Assembly (NCBI RefSeq): GCF_019551435.1
Contig: NZ_CP080544.1
Location: 186,001-250,000 of the forward strand
Origin: Lysobacter soyae
GTDB lineage: Bacteria > Pseudomonadota > Gammaproteobacteria > Xanthomonadales > Xanthomonadaceae
Reading direction: 5' to 3'
Length of the DNA: 64,000 bases
This document shows positions 24,234 through 34,538 of the stretch, piece after piece; position 1 is the stretch's first letter; each line of letters opens with the position of its first letter. The position numbers and the translations under genes were made by a program. The notes under the pieces were generated by a model. That model saw only the letters and a program-made list of their open reading frames with translations, had not been told where the DNA came from and ran no database searches.

Positions 24234-25613
24234 ATGCACACACTCGACAAGCTTCGCCACACCATCCCCGCGCTGCGTATTTCCACCGAACAGAGTGACT
24301 TGGCCCACTATGGCCGCGATTGGACGCGACGTTGGACCCCGGCGCCGTTGGCGATTGTTTTCCCAGCAGACACCGCAGAAGTGCAAGCGCTAGTGCAGTG
24401 GGCGCGCGCCACGGGTACGCCGCTGGTGCCTTCGGGTGGGCGAACCGGTCTGTCTGGCGGCGCTGTCGCTGCAAACGGCGAGGTGGTGGTGAGCTTGGAA
24501 CGGATGAATCGCATTCTCGCGTTCGATCCCGTCGATCGCACCTTGACGGTCCAGGCCGGCGCTACGCTGCAGTCAGTACAAGACGCGGCTGGCAAACAGG
24601 GCCTGTCCTATCCCGTCGATTTCGCATCGCGTGGTTCTTGCACTATCGGCGGCACTATCGCCACCAATGCCGGCGGCATCCGGGTGATTCGCCATGGCAA
24701 TACGCGGGAGTGGATCGCTGGGCTGACTTTGGTTGCCGGCACCGGCGAAGTCATGCGTTTGAACCGTGGCCTCATCAAGAATTCGTCCGGCTATGACTTG
24801 CGCCATTTGGTCATCGGTTCCGAAGGCACGCTGGGCATTGTCACCGAGGCCATCGTTCGATTGGGAGCACCGTTGCCCGCGTCCAAAGTGGTGCTGCTCG
24901 CACTGCCGTCTTTCGACGCCGTGATGGCTGCATTTGTCGAAGTGCGCGGCGCATTGGGCCTGCAGGCGTTCGAGTTTTTCTCAGGCGACGCGCTACGCCA
25001 TGTCGTCGCACACGGTGCACAGGATCCGTTTGCGGAGATGCACCCAGCCTATGCATTGGTTGAAGTCGATTCGATAGATGACGCCGAGGAGACGGAAATG
25101 CTGGCCGTGCTCGAGCGTTGTCTTGAACGCGGGGTCGCATCAGACATCGTCGTCGCCGGTAGTGATGCCCAAGTGGCGGCCTTGTGGCGATTGCGCGAAA
25201 GCATCACTGAGTCGATTGCCGCGCGCACGCCCTACAAGAACGACATCGCGGTGCGTGTTTCCGCGCTACCGGCTTTCCTTGCGGAAGCCGAGGCCTTGCT
25301 CGCGGCGGGGTACCCAACATTTGAAGTGATCTGGTTCGGGCACATTGGCGATGGGAACTTGCATATCAGCATCTTGAGACCCGAAGACCTCGCGCCCGAC
25401 GCGTTCGTGGCGCATTGCGAACACGCCACCGACATGCTCGCCGACGTGTTGGCGCGCCACGACGGCAGCATCTCCGCCGAGCACGGCATTGGGCTGGTCA
25501 AGAAGCCGTGGCTTGCGCGCATGCGGGGTGAAGCGGAGATGGTACGCTTGCGCGGGATCCGCGAAACTTTCGACCCAGACGGGATTCTCAACCCCGGCAA
25601 GGTCTTTGACTGA
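24234..25613 (+). CDS. FAD-binding oxidoreductase, probable D-2-hydroxyglutarate dehydrogenase
   Basis: Two-domain FAD-linked oxidase of 459 residues: PCMH-type FAD domain (about 40-215, with VPSGGRTGLSGGAVA and SCTIGGTIATNAGG) and the C-terminal FAD-oxidase domain with the metal-site features GHIGDGNLH and SAEHGIGLVKKPWL. The family includes glycolate oxidase GlcD, D-lactate dehydrogenase and D-2-hydroxyglutarate dehydrogenase. Divergent adjacency to serA points to the last: SerA makes D-2-hydroxyglutarate and this enzyme recycles it to 2-oxoglutarate. The ATG at 24234 is chosen because upstream codons overlap serA. TACGAT nine bases before the ATG may be a -10 box. Confidence 0.85.
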   Translation: MHTLDKLRHTIPALRISTEQSDLAHYGRDWTRRWTPAPLAIVFPADTAEVQALVQWARATGTPLVPSGGRTGLSGGAVAANGEVVVSLERMNRILAFDPVDRTLTVQAGATLQSVQDAAGKQGLSYPVDFASRGSCTIGGTIATNAGGIRVIRHGNTREWIAGLTLVAGTGEVMRLNRGLIKNSSGYDLRHLVIGSEGTLGIVTEAIVRLGAPLPASKVVLLALPSFDAVMAAFVEVRGALGLQAFEFFSGDALRHVVAHGAQDPFAEMHPAYALVEVDSIDDAEETEMLAVLERCLERGVASDIVVAGSDAQVAALWRLRESITESIAARTPYKNDIAVRVSALPAFLAEAEALLAAGYPTFEVIWFGHIGDGNLHISILRPEDLAPDAFVAHCEHATDMLADVLARHDGSISAEHGIGLVKKPWLARMRGEAEMVRLRGIRETFDPDGILNPGKVFD

Positions 25614-26359
25614 TCCGAATTGGGGCAGCGAGGCGCCGTGCCCTTTGGGCAAAACAGGAAAGTAGGACCCCACTTTTCGCGAATGGGAGATCGTAAATCG
25701 CTATGCCGCCTGCGCGGCTGCGGCCGCAAGCGTCTGGATCATGGAAACGGCCGTGCCCATTTGAGCGGCGTTCGATGCAATAGGGGTCGAACCGGTCCGC
25801 TTGGTGCACTGGCGAATGGGAAAAGTTTTGAGCCAGCGATGGGCAGTGACGCGGCTTGTTGGCACCGCCGGAGCCAACAGGCGTGGGGACGCTGCCGTTA
25901 AGGGAATTTTTGAGCGATCTGCACCGCAATTACTGAAGCGTATGCCGTCTGGTGCGATTCCTATAGCGGACGCTTTGTTTTCCGCTGTGAATGCCTTCGA
26001 ACGCAAGCGCCAGTTAGCGGAAAAAGCCACGCGCTTGGGTCAACATTCAAGGCGACTCGATGACCAACGTGATTCAGATTTCGACCCATCACAACTTTCG
26101 TGATGCAGCTGCGCTGGCAAAGAAAAGCACCCACCCACCAAACCTACGCTTCAGCGGCCTAACTAGTGCAGTAAGGGATTGGTCATTGCATTCTCGACGT
26201 GGAGCCCGTGGAAGGGCTCCAACTACTGAAATGGAACGCAGCATCGGGACTACTGGCCTCAACTTCGGCGATTCGCCTACTTTGGTTGGGTGACTTCCGG
26301 CACATTCGCAATTGTCTTGGTGTGTTACTTTACCAGTACACCACAACAACGAGACAGAC
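25614..26359. other. 746-bp stretch with no confident gene
   Basis: No ORF here looks convincing. Candidates I could not accept are 25701-26030 (minus, ending ASNAAQMGTAVSMIQTLAAAAAQ), 25801-26103 (plus, with a charged helix ADALFSAVNAFERKRQLAEK) and 26060-26293 (plus, MTNVIQISTHHNFRDAAALAK, with a fair AAGGCGA ribosome site). A perfect 7-bp hairpin GGAGCCC/GGGCTCC is at 26201-26220. Hand counts of two 60-base lines gave 52% and 45% GC, below the coding parts of the window. It may hold decayed genes, an unrecognised small gene or a regulatory RNA. Confidence 0.5.
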
Positions 26360-26572
26360 ATGAACGCCCAACTCAACGCCACCGCCGACCGCCGTGAATT
26401 CGTCCGCTTCGATAACCGCAGCCTGGCCGCCAATAGCGAATCCTACTTGCCGGAAACCAAAATCAATGAAGAACCCGCCCGCTTCGGCGTGGGCTATGGC
26501 AGCAGCAGCGGCTATGTCAGCCGCCGCCGTTACAGCCAGGATTGGGGTCCGGCCCGCTTTTCCGTTCGCTGA
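26360..26572 (+). CDS. small conserved-in-window protein, paralogue B
   Basis: A 70-residue protein paralogous to the product at 21057 (about half the residues identical over the common part): RREFVRFDNRSLA, ESYLPE, RFGVGYGSSSGYV and C-terminal WGPARFSVR. The ATG at 26360 has GAGA five bases upstream. The DNA just before it has an imperfect inverted repeat around 26319-26343 (TGGTGTGTTACT against AGTACACCA). Unlike paralogue A there is no perfect CRP/Clp site. No known family; function unknown. Confidence 0.75.
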   Translation: MNAQLNATADRREFVRFDNRSLAANSESYLPETKINEEPARFGVGYGSSSGYVSRRRYSQDWGPARFSVR

Positions 26573-26616
26573 AACTTCGGGGTAACCTTCAGTTCTACCC
26601 CAACTGCAGGCCCCCG

Positions 26617-27036
26617 ATGTTTCAGCGTCCCGTCACCCTTGAACAACTGAACGATCTGTCCCGCAACACCTTGATGGGACCGCTCGGCATTCTTTTCACC
26701 GAGATCGGTCCCGATTATTTGCGCGGCACCATGCCGGTGGATGCGCGGACGCATCAACCCTACGGCCTCTTGCATGGCGGCGCATCGGCCGCACTGGCCG
26801 AGACCTTGGGCAGTACCGCCGCAGGGTTGTGTGTCGAAGAAGGCCAAGGCGTGGTCGGCATTGAAATCAACGCCAATCACCTCGCCGGGGTCCGCGAAGG
26901 CGTAGTCACGGGCACCGCCCGACCGCTGCATGTTGGTCGCACGACCCAGGTCTGGGAAATCCGCATCGAAGACGAGGCAGGCAAGCTGGTTTGTATTTCC
27001 CGCCTGACCTTGGCGGTCATCCGCCGCCGGAGCTGA
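26617..27036 (+). CDS. hotdog-fold acyl-CoA thioesterase, YdiI/PaaI type
   Basis: A 139-residue hotdog thioesterase. HGGASAALAETLGS carries the active-site region (catalytic Glu in the central helix), and VGIEINANHL, GTARPLHVGRTTQVWEI and ISRLTLAVI closely follow E. coli YdiI/EntH. YdiI hydrolyses 1,4-dihydroxy-2-naphthoyl-CoA and various aromatic and fatty acyl-CoAs; with no menaquinone genes in view the substrate is open. The ATG at 26617 gives the usual family N-terminus; no ribosome site is clear. Confidence 0.9.
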   Translation: MFQRPVTLEQLNDLSRNTLMGPLGILFTEIGPDYLRGTMPVDARTHQPYGLLHGGASAALAETLGSTAAGLCVEEGQGVVGIEINANHLAGVREGVVTGTARPLHVGRTTQVWEIRIEDEAGKLVCISRLTLAVIRRRS

Positions 27037-27108
27037 CTGGTTGCGCCTGCGCCTAGCCTTTATACTGTGTGGCTAGCGCCGCAAGGGAGCGGCTTGGGAA
27101 CAGGCAAC

Positions 27109-27624
27109 GTGCGCAATTACGATCTTGAATTTTTGAAGAAGTTTTCCATGGTTATCGCTTTCCTCTTGGGATTGACGATCGCCCTGATTATTGCTGCCCA
27201 TTACATCGGCAAGCAGCTGCCCTACGAAGCTTCCAAGAGCGCGGAAAAGAAGACCATCGAACGGATTGCGCCGGTCGGTGCCGTCTACGCCGGTCGCACG
27301 GGTCTCGCCCAGCAAGCCGCGGCCGACGAAGCGGCCAAGGACAAGGCCAAATCGGCTGTCGCCTACGGCGGCACCACGGACGGCAAGGTGATTTACGACA
27401 ACCTCTGCACCGGTTGCCACACCTCCGGTTCGGGCGGCGCCCCGACGCTCGACCCGTCGCATTGGACCGCCCGTATCGCCCAAGGCAAGGAAACCTTGTA
27501 CAAGCACGCCATTGAAGGCTTCACCGGCAAGTCCGGTGCGATGCCGGCGCGCGGCGGCAACCCGGCCTTGACCGACGAACAAATGAAGGCCACGGTGGAC
27601 TGGATGGTCGCGCAAGCGAAATAA
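27109..27624 (+). CDS. cytochrome c5-type c-type cytochrome
   Basis: Membrane-anchored monohaem cytochrome of 171 residues. An N-terminal membrane segment (FSMVIAFLLGLTIALIIAA, about residues 12-31) is followed by an Ala/Lys-rich linker and a C-terminal haem domain with CTGCH and a distal methionine in SGAMPARGG. This is the pattern of cytochrome c5 (CycB-like), an electron carrier to terminal oxidases on the periplasmic face. The GTG at 27109 is chosen because MRNYDLEFLKKF is a natural N-terminus with GGGA upstream; the frame is open slightly further 5'. A strong terminator follows. Confidence 0.9.
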   Translation: MRNYDLEFLKKFSMVIAFLLGLTIALIIAAHYIGKQLPYEASKSAEKKTIERIAPVGAVYAGRTGLAQQAAADEAAKDKAKSAVAYGGTTDGKVIYDNLCTGCHTSGSGGAPTLDPSHWTARIAQGKETLYKHAIEGFTGKSGAMPARGGNPALTDEQMKATVDWMVAQAK

Positions 27625-27646
27625 GCCCCCAGCTTGAAAAGTCTCG

Positions 27647-27673
27647 CGCCGCCTTCGGGCGGCGTTCTTTTTT
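27647..27673 (+). terminator. intrinsic terminator of the cytochrome c5 gene
   Basis: Perfect 7-bp stem CGCCGCC / GGCGGCG with a stable TTCG tetraloop, followed by TTCTTTTTT. Confidence 0.92.
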
Positions 27674-27707
27674 CCGTCGTTTACGTGCCGACAGGCACAC
27701 TGTTTCG

Positions 27708-28376
27708 ATGAACAACACACAGACCCCTTTTCCCGCCATTGATTCGCTGCTGATGCTCGAGGGGCCTGAGGGGCCGCTGGAGGTCCACGTCGAGTGGCCT
27801 GATGCCGATCAAACCGCTATCGCGGCAACCGCGATCGTTTGTCATCCGCTGCCCACCGGCGGCGGCACTAAAGACAACAAGGTGGTGACGACCGCGGCAA
27901 AGGCTTTTCGCGCACTCGGCATGCCCAGCGTCCGCTTCAACTTTCGCGGTACCGGAAAATCCGCCGGTGCATTCGATAACGGTATTGGTGAAGTGGCTGA
28001 TCTGATGGCGGTCGTGGAGTGGGTTCGCGCGACGCGGCCGAACACCACACTGTGGCTGGCCGGTTTCAGTTTCGGCAGCTATGTGTCCTTGTCGTCGATC
28101 GGTCTCTCGCGCCCCGACTATCTGGTGTCCATCGCGCCGCCGGCGGGTCGTTGGGATTTTGATGCCTTGGTGCGGCCGGGCATGCCTTGGTTGGTGGTGC
28201 AGGGCGAGGCGGATGAGTTGGTCGATGCCAACGTCACCAAACAATGGTTCGACCAACTGCAAGCGCCGCAGGCGCGCTACGTCTCCATGCCGGAGACCTC
28301 GCATTTCTTCCACGGCAAATTGATCGATCTGCGCGAAGCCATCTTGGCTTGGGCAGCCGATGTGCGTCGCGCATGA
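27708..28376 (+). CDS. alpha/beta hydrolase
   Basis: A 222-residue cytosolic serine hydrolase. The nucleophile elbow is GFSFGSY, the oxyanion region is HPLPTGGGTKDNKVV (a variant of the common HPHPxxGGxxxNKVV), the strand-turn FNFRGTGKSAG is conserved, the acid is in GEADELVD, and the histidine is in TSHFFHGKL. It resembles the short KANL3/Tex30 or dienelactone-hydrolase-like bacterial hydrolases. Substrate unknown. It overlaps zapE by four bases (ATGA), so it heads the hydrolase-zapE-queF operon. Confidence 0.85.
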   Translation: MNNTQTPFPAIDSLLMLEGPEGPLEVHVEWPDADQTAIAATAIVCHPLPTGGGTKDNKVVTTAAKAFRALGMPSVRFNFRGTGKSAGAFDNGIGEVADLMAVVEWVRATRPNTTLWLAGFSFGSYVSLSSIGLSRPDYLVSIAPPAGRWDFDALVRPGMPWLVVQGEADELVDANVTKQWFDQLQAPQARYVSMPETSHFFHGKLIDLREAILAWAADVRRA

Positions 28377-29500
28377 GCGCAGCGCTTTCTCCGACGCAGG
28401 CCTATCTCGCCGGCGTGCAACGTGGCGACTGGCAATCGGATCCCGCCCAGCTTGAAGTGCTGCGCGTCCTTGATCGCATCCAATCGGAATTGCGCAAAAC
28501 ACCCGCGTCGGGCGGTCTGTTGTCCAAATGGTTCAATCGTGACGCCGACGCGCCGGTGCGCGGTTTGTATGTCTGGGGTGGCGTTGGCCGCGGAAAGACC
28601 TTCATGGTCGATCTGTTCTACGACACCGTCGACACGCCGAAAAAGAAACGCACCCATTTCCATCGCTTCATGCGTGAGGTTCACGAGCGCTTACGCGCGC
28701 ATGCCGGCGAGAGTGATCCCTTGGCAAAGATTGCCGAAGCGTGGCGCGACAGTTTGCGCTTGCTGGTGCTCGATGAATTCATCGTCACCGACATCGGCGA
28801 CGCGATGTTATTGGGTCGCTTGATGGATCAGCTCTTCGCGCAAGGCATCACCTTGGTGACCACCTCGAATACCCCGCCGGTGAACCTCTACAAAGATGGT
28901 TTGCAGCGCGCCAGCTTCCTGCCGGCGATTGCATTGATCGAACAGCATTGCGAAGTCGTCGAGATCAAAAGCAGCACCGATTATCGACTGCGTGCGTTGA
29001 CGCAAAGCCCGGTTTATCGCGCCCCGCTCGACGCGCAGTCGGAATCCTGGCTGGAAACACGTTGGCACACATTGGGTGGCGACGACCGGCACCGCGATGC
29101 CGGATTGAAAATTGACGGACGCCGCATTCCGGTACGCGCGCGCGGGCAGGGCATGGTGTGGCTGGACTTTGCGGCCATGTGCGACGGGCCGCGCGGTACC
29201 ACCGATTACATTGAGATCGCCCGCGAATTCCACACCGTGTTTTGTGGTGGCATTCCGGTGTTCGACGGTAGTAACGACGATCCGGCGCGACGCTTCATCA
29301 ACGCGATCGACGAGTTTTATGATCGCGGTGTCAATTTCATTTGCACGGCAGATGCCGCGCCGGAAACCCTTTACCAAGGCACGCGCATGGCGGCGGTCTT
29401 CGAGCGCACCTCGTCGCGTTTGATTGAAATGCAAAGTGCCGAATATCTCGCCGGTGAGCATGCCGGCGATGGCGAGCCCTCAAGAGACATTGCATCATGA
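28373..29500 (+). CDS. zapE: cell division protein ZapE (AFG1-like AAA+ ATPase)
   Basis: A 375-residue AAA+ ATPase of the AFG1/ZapE family. Walker A GGVGRGKT is at residues 69-76, Walker B is LLVLDEF, and the family pattern THFHRFMREVHERL and TLVTTSNTPPVNLYKDGLQR is plain. In E. coli ZapE acts at the Z ring late in division and under low oxygen. The start overlaps the upstream hydrolase stop and the stop overlaps the queF start, each by four bases. Confidence 0.93.
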   Translation: MSAALSPTQAYLAGVQRGDWQSDPAQLEVLRVLDRIQSELRKTPASGGLLSKWFNRDADAPVRGLYVWGGVGRGKTFMVDLFYDTVDTPKKKRTHFHRFMREVHERLRAHAGESDPLAKIAEAWRDSLRLLVLDEFIVTDIGDAMLLGRLMDQLFAQGITLVTTSNTPPVNLYKDGLQRASFLPAIALIEQHCEVVEIKSSTDYRLRALTQSPVYRAPLDAQSESWLETRWHTLGGDDRHRDAGLKIDGRRIPVRARGQGMVWLDFAAMCDGPRGTTDYIEIAREFHTVFCGGIPVFDGSNDDPARRFINAIDEFYDRGVNFICTADAAPETLYQGTRMAAVFERTSSRLIEMQSAEYLAGEHAGDGEPSRDIAS

Positions 29501-30312
29501 ATGCACATACCCCGGAAAACAGCAGCTTGGGACGTGGCACGGAATATCCGGCAGCCTACGACGAAGGTTTGTTGTTTCCCATTCCACGCGCACAGGCACG
29601 CAATGAGATCGGCATCCACGGGGCGCTGCCGTTCATCGGCCACGACATTTGGAATGCCTACGAACTGAGCTGGCTGGATACACGCGGCAAGCCCGTGGTT
29701 GAGACGGCGCAATTCATCGTGCCGGCCGAGTCACCGAATTTGATTGAGTCGAAATCCTTCAAGCTGTACTTGAATAGCTTGAACAACGAACGCTTTGCCA
29801 GCCATGACGAGGTGCAGGCAAAGGTCGTTGCCGCGCTATCGACCGCGGCGGGTGGCGAAGTGACCATGCGCTTCGGCGTCCCGCATACACAAGCGCAGCA
29901 AAGCGGCATTTGCATCGACGATTTGCCGGTGACGATTGCCAGCTACGGTCCGCCCGATGCCGGTCTCCTCCGGCACGACGACACGCGTGTGACGGAGGTG
30001 TTGCTGACGCGTTTGTTGAAGTCGAATTGCCCGGTCACCTCGCAACCGGATTGGGCGACGCTCACGATCGATTACAGCGGCCCGCGCTTGGATCGCGCCG
30101 CCTTGCTCGAATACATCGTCAGTTTTCGCAATCACTGCGAATTTCATGAGCAATGCGTTGAACGGATTTTCAACGATTTGATGACGCGGACTTCACCTGA
30201 TCGTTTGTCCGTGATTGCGCGCTACACACGGCGGGGCGGGCTGGATATCAACCCTTGGCGCGCCACCGTGAACGAAGACCGAATCGATTTCGAGCGTGAT
30301 GTCCGGCAATGA
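29497..30312 (+). CDS. queF: NADPH-dependent 7-cyano-7-deazaguanine reductase
   Basis: Reduces preQ0 to preQ1, a step of queuosine synthesis for tRNA. The 271-residue length marks the YqcD-type bimodular QueF. Catalytic Cys178 and Asp185 lie in LLKSNCPVTSQPDW; the NADPH motif ESKSFKLYLNS is at residues 84-94; the substrate-binding glutamate is in NHCEFHEQC. Its start overlaps the zapE stop (ATGA). Confidence 0.95.
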   Translation: MNAHTPENSSLGRGTEYPAAYDEGLLFPIPRAQARNEIGIHGALPFIGHDIWNAYELSWLDTRGKPVVETAQFIVPAESPNLIESKSFKLYLNSLNNERFASHDEVQAKVVAALSTAAGGEVTMRFGVPHTQAQQSGICIDDLPVTIASYGPPDAGLLRHDDTRVTEVLLTRLLKSNCPVTSQPDWATLTIDYSGPRLDRAALLEYIVSFRNHCEFHEQCVERIFNDLMTRTSPDRLSVIARYTRRGGLDINPWRATVNEDRIDFERDVRQ

Positions 30313-30375
30313 GGAAATGATTCGTTCTTAACATTCGCCATGGCATCGTGAATCCACTCGATCCCCCGGAGGCAA

Positions 30376-30633
30376 ATGGCAATGAACAACGAACGTCCTG
30401 ATTTCTCTGACGTGCAATCCTCGGTCACCTCGACCGAAGAAATTGTTGAAAACGGCGGCGGTGCCGGAGCACAAACCTACACCGTGAAGTCCGGCGACAC
30501 CCTGTCGCACATTTCGAAGGAGTTCTACGGCAACGCCAACAAGTGGAACACCATTTTCGAGGCCAACCGCGACCAGCTTGACGACCCCGACAAGATCAAA
30601 CCGGGCCAAGTGCTCAACATCCCGGCGGCCTGA
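30376..30633 (+). CDS. small LysM-domain protein
   Basis: An 85-residue protein: about 33 low-complexity residues followed by one complete LysM domain ([32 protein letters not shown] ... [10 protein letters not shown]). LysM binds N-acetylglucosamine polymers. The domain matches the C-terminal half of E. coli YgaU/Kbp, but the BON domain of YgaU is absent and no signal peptide is seen. GGAGG lies three bases before this ATG and nine before the ATG at 30382, so translation may start at 30382. Confidence 0.88.
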   Translation: MAMNNERPDFSDVQSSVTSTEEIVENGGGAGAQTYTVKSGDTLSHISKEFYGNANKWNTIFEANRDQLDDPDKIKPGQVLNIPAA

Positions 30634-30668
30634 TCCGCTTCACTCAATCACTTTTCCAAGGAATGAAA

Positions 30669-31157
30669 ATGACCAAGAATCGTCTCTCGCTTTTTGTTGC
30701 CGCCGCCTTGATTTCGACCGTTGCGGTGGTTGGCTGTAAGAAGAAAGAAGAAGCCGTTGTGACCCCGACGCCGGCACCGGTTGAAACCGCACCTGCACCG
30801 GCTCCGGTCGCTGCCACCGCTTCGGTGACCTCGTTGGATCTCGGCAATGCCGTCGGCGCCGACATGAAGGTCACCATGCCGATGACTACCTTCAAGCCCA
30901 CCGACGCGATCATCGCCGCTGTGGGTACCGCCACCAGCGACGCTGCCGCCACCGTCCCGGGCAAGTTGAGCGCCAAGTGGACCTTCCAAGACGGTCAGAC
31001 CGTCAACGAAGAGTCCAAAGACATCAACTTCAACGGCAATGGTGTCACCAACTTCAAGATCAACAGCCCGAAGGGCTTCCCGGTCGGCAAGTACAAGGTA
31101 GACATCAGCTTGGACGGCGCGCCGGTCAAGTCGGCTGAATTCACCGTCGCCAAGTAA
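30669..31157 (+). CDS. hypothetical lipoprotein
   Basis: A 162-residue predicted lipoprotein: hydrophobic signal, VVGC lipobox, then KKKEE and a Pro/Ala-rich linker (about residues 30-50). The remaining ~110 residues are rich in Thr, Val and Gly and alternate in a way that suggests a beta-sandwich; no family recognised. The ATG at 30669 is preferred to that at 30663 because AAGGA is six bases upstream. It follows the LysM gene by 35 bases and is closed by a strong terminator. Confidence 0.75.
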   Translation: MTKNRLSLFVAAALISTVAVVGCKKKEEAVVTPTPAPVETAPAPAPVAATASVTSLDLGNAVGADMKVTMPMTTFKPTDAIIAAVGTATSDAAATVPGKLSAKWTFQDGQTVNEESKDINFNGNGVTNFKINSPKGFPVGKYKVDISLDGAPVKSAEFTVAK

Positions 31158-31183
31158 GGCCACCACACGCTTGCGTGTAGTCG

Positions 31184-31213
31184 GGCGCGCCGGAAACGGC
31201 GCGCCTTTTCTTT
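31184..31213 (+). terminator. intrinsic terminator of the lipoprotein gene
   Basis: Perfect 9-bp stem GGCGCGCCG / CGGCGCGCC with a GAAA loop, followed by TTTTCTTT. Confidence 0.92.
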
Positions 31214-31221
31214 GCATGTGA

Positions 31222-33492
<2,271 letters not shown>

Positions 33493-33504
33493 AACGAAGA
33501 GAAT

Positions 33505-33555
33505 CCCTTCTCCACTCCGTGGAGAAGGTGCCCCGCAGGGGCGGATGAGGCGCTC
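33505..33555 (+). repeat. REP-like palindromic repeat, copy 1
   Basis: Two hairpins in tandem followed by a conserved tail: CCTTCTCCAC/GTGGAGAAGG (10-bp stem, 3-base loop), GCCCC GCA GGGGC, then GGATGAGGCGCTC. Copy 2 at 36425 has the same plan in the opposite orientation. Located between icd and the methyltransferase-like gene. This resembles dispersed extragenic repeats common in Xanthomonadaceae and other proteobacteria. Confidence 0.85.
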
Positions 33556-33606
33556 TTAAATCTTTCTCTCATTTTTCCACTCCCCCCAACCCCCGGAGTC
33601 CCCACC

Positions 33607-34533
33607 ATGCAAAAGTCCAAGCTCCTAGCCTGTTCCCTTAGCCTGGTGCTCTCCGCCTGCGCCAGCTCGGCATCCCACGATGTCGCGACCGGCACCGACG
33701 GCGCGCCCGTCCACTCAGCGGCCGCCATCGCCGCAGTTGAAGCGGCAGACGCTGCGGCCAAAGCCGCTGCCGATGCCGCCGACGAGGCCGAATTACAAAT
33801 GGCCATCGATCGCGAAGATCGCTCAGCCGCCAATCGCGCCCGCGACGTCTATCGCCATCCGTTCGACACGCTGCGCTTCTTCCAAGTCACGCCGCGAAGT
33901 CATGTGGTGGAAATCACGCCCGGTGGCGGTTGGTACACGGAAATCCTGCAGCCGTACCTGATCACTGACGGTTCCTACACCGCCGCATTGGTGGATCCCG
34001 CGACCGTGCCCATGGGTGCATCGCGCGCATTCCAAGAAAAACAACGCGATACCTTTGCGCGCTTTCTCGCGGGCAAAGTGCAAGGCTTTAACACGCTCAA
34101 ACAGATCGGCTTCAATCCAAGTGCCCCCGTTTTCGGGGCTCCCGGTAGCGTGGACACGATTCTGACATTCCGTAACGTGCACAACTGGGTGGCCGCCGGC
34201 AATGCCCAGTTGTATTTCGACGCGTTCTTCAAAGCTTTGAAGCCGGGCGGCGTTTTGGGTGTGGCAGATCATCGCGCCAAACCCGGTACCGATCTCGACA
34301 CCATGAAAAAGACCGGTTATCTCACCGAAGCACTGGTGATCGACTACGCGACCCGCGCGGGATTTGTGCTCGAAGAAACCTCGCAAATCAACGCCAACCC
34401 CGCGGACACGACCGACCATCCCAACGGTGTCTGGACCTTGCCGCCAACCAACCGGCACGACGCGAAAGATGATGCAAAGTACAAAGCCATCGGCGAAAGC
34501 GATCGTATGACTTTGCGATTCCGCAAACCCTGA
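33607..34533 (+). CDS. secreted methyltransferase-like lipoprotein (COG4798 type)
   Basis: A 308-residue protein with a lipoprotein signal (LSAC, Cys18), an Ala-rich helical stretch to about residue 75, and then a class I SAM-methyltransferase-like fold. SVIT-type motif I is VVEITPGGGWYTEILQPYL; the post-motif strands ILTFRNVHNW and LKPGGVLGVADHRAKPG are conserved. It belongs to a group annotated as predicted methyltransferases that carry export signals. The export signal is odd because S-adenosylmethionine is cytosolic, so it may not methylate at all. No partner gene is obvious nearby. Confidence 0.8.
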   Translation: MQKSKLLACSLSLVLSACASSASHDVATGTDGAPVHSAAAIAAVEAADAAAKAAADAADEAELQMAIDREDRSAANRARDVYRHPFDTLRFFQVTPRSHVVEITPGGGWYTEILQPYLITDGSYTAALVDPATVPMGASRAFQEKQRDTFARFLAGKVQGFNTLKQIGFNPSAPVFGAPGSVDTILTFRNVHNWVAAGNAQLYFDAFFKALKPGGVLGVADHRAKPGTDLDTMKKTGYLTEALVIDYATRAGFVLEETSQINANPADTTDHPNGVWTLPPTNRHDAKDDAKYKAIGESDRMTLRFRKP

Positions 34534-34538
34534 TCCGG

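Noticed and set aside
26157-26290. GCCTAAC and GTTGGGT about 130 bases apart, matching the RYYYAAC and GTTRRRY ends of an integron attC site.
   Set aside because: The ends are not complementary to each other over the full seven bases and the inner L boxes do not pair. Each degenerate core is expected often by chance.
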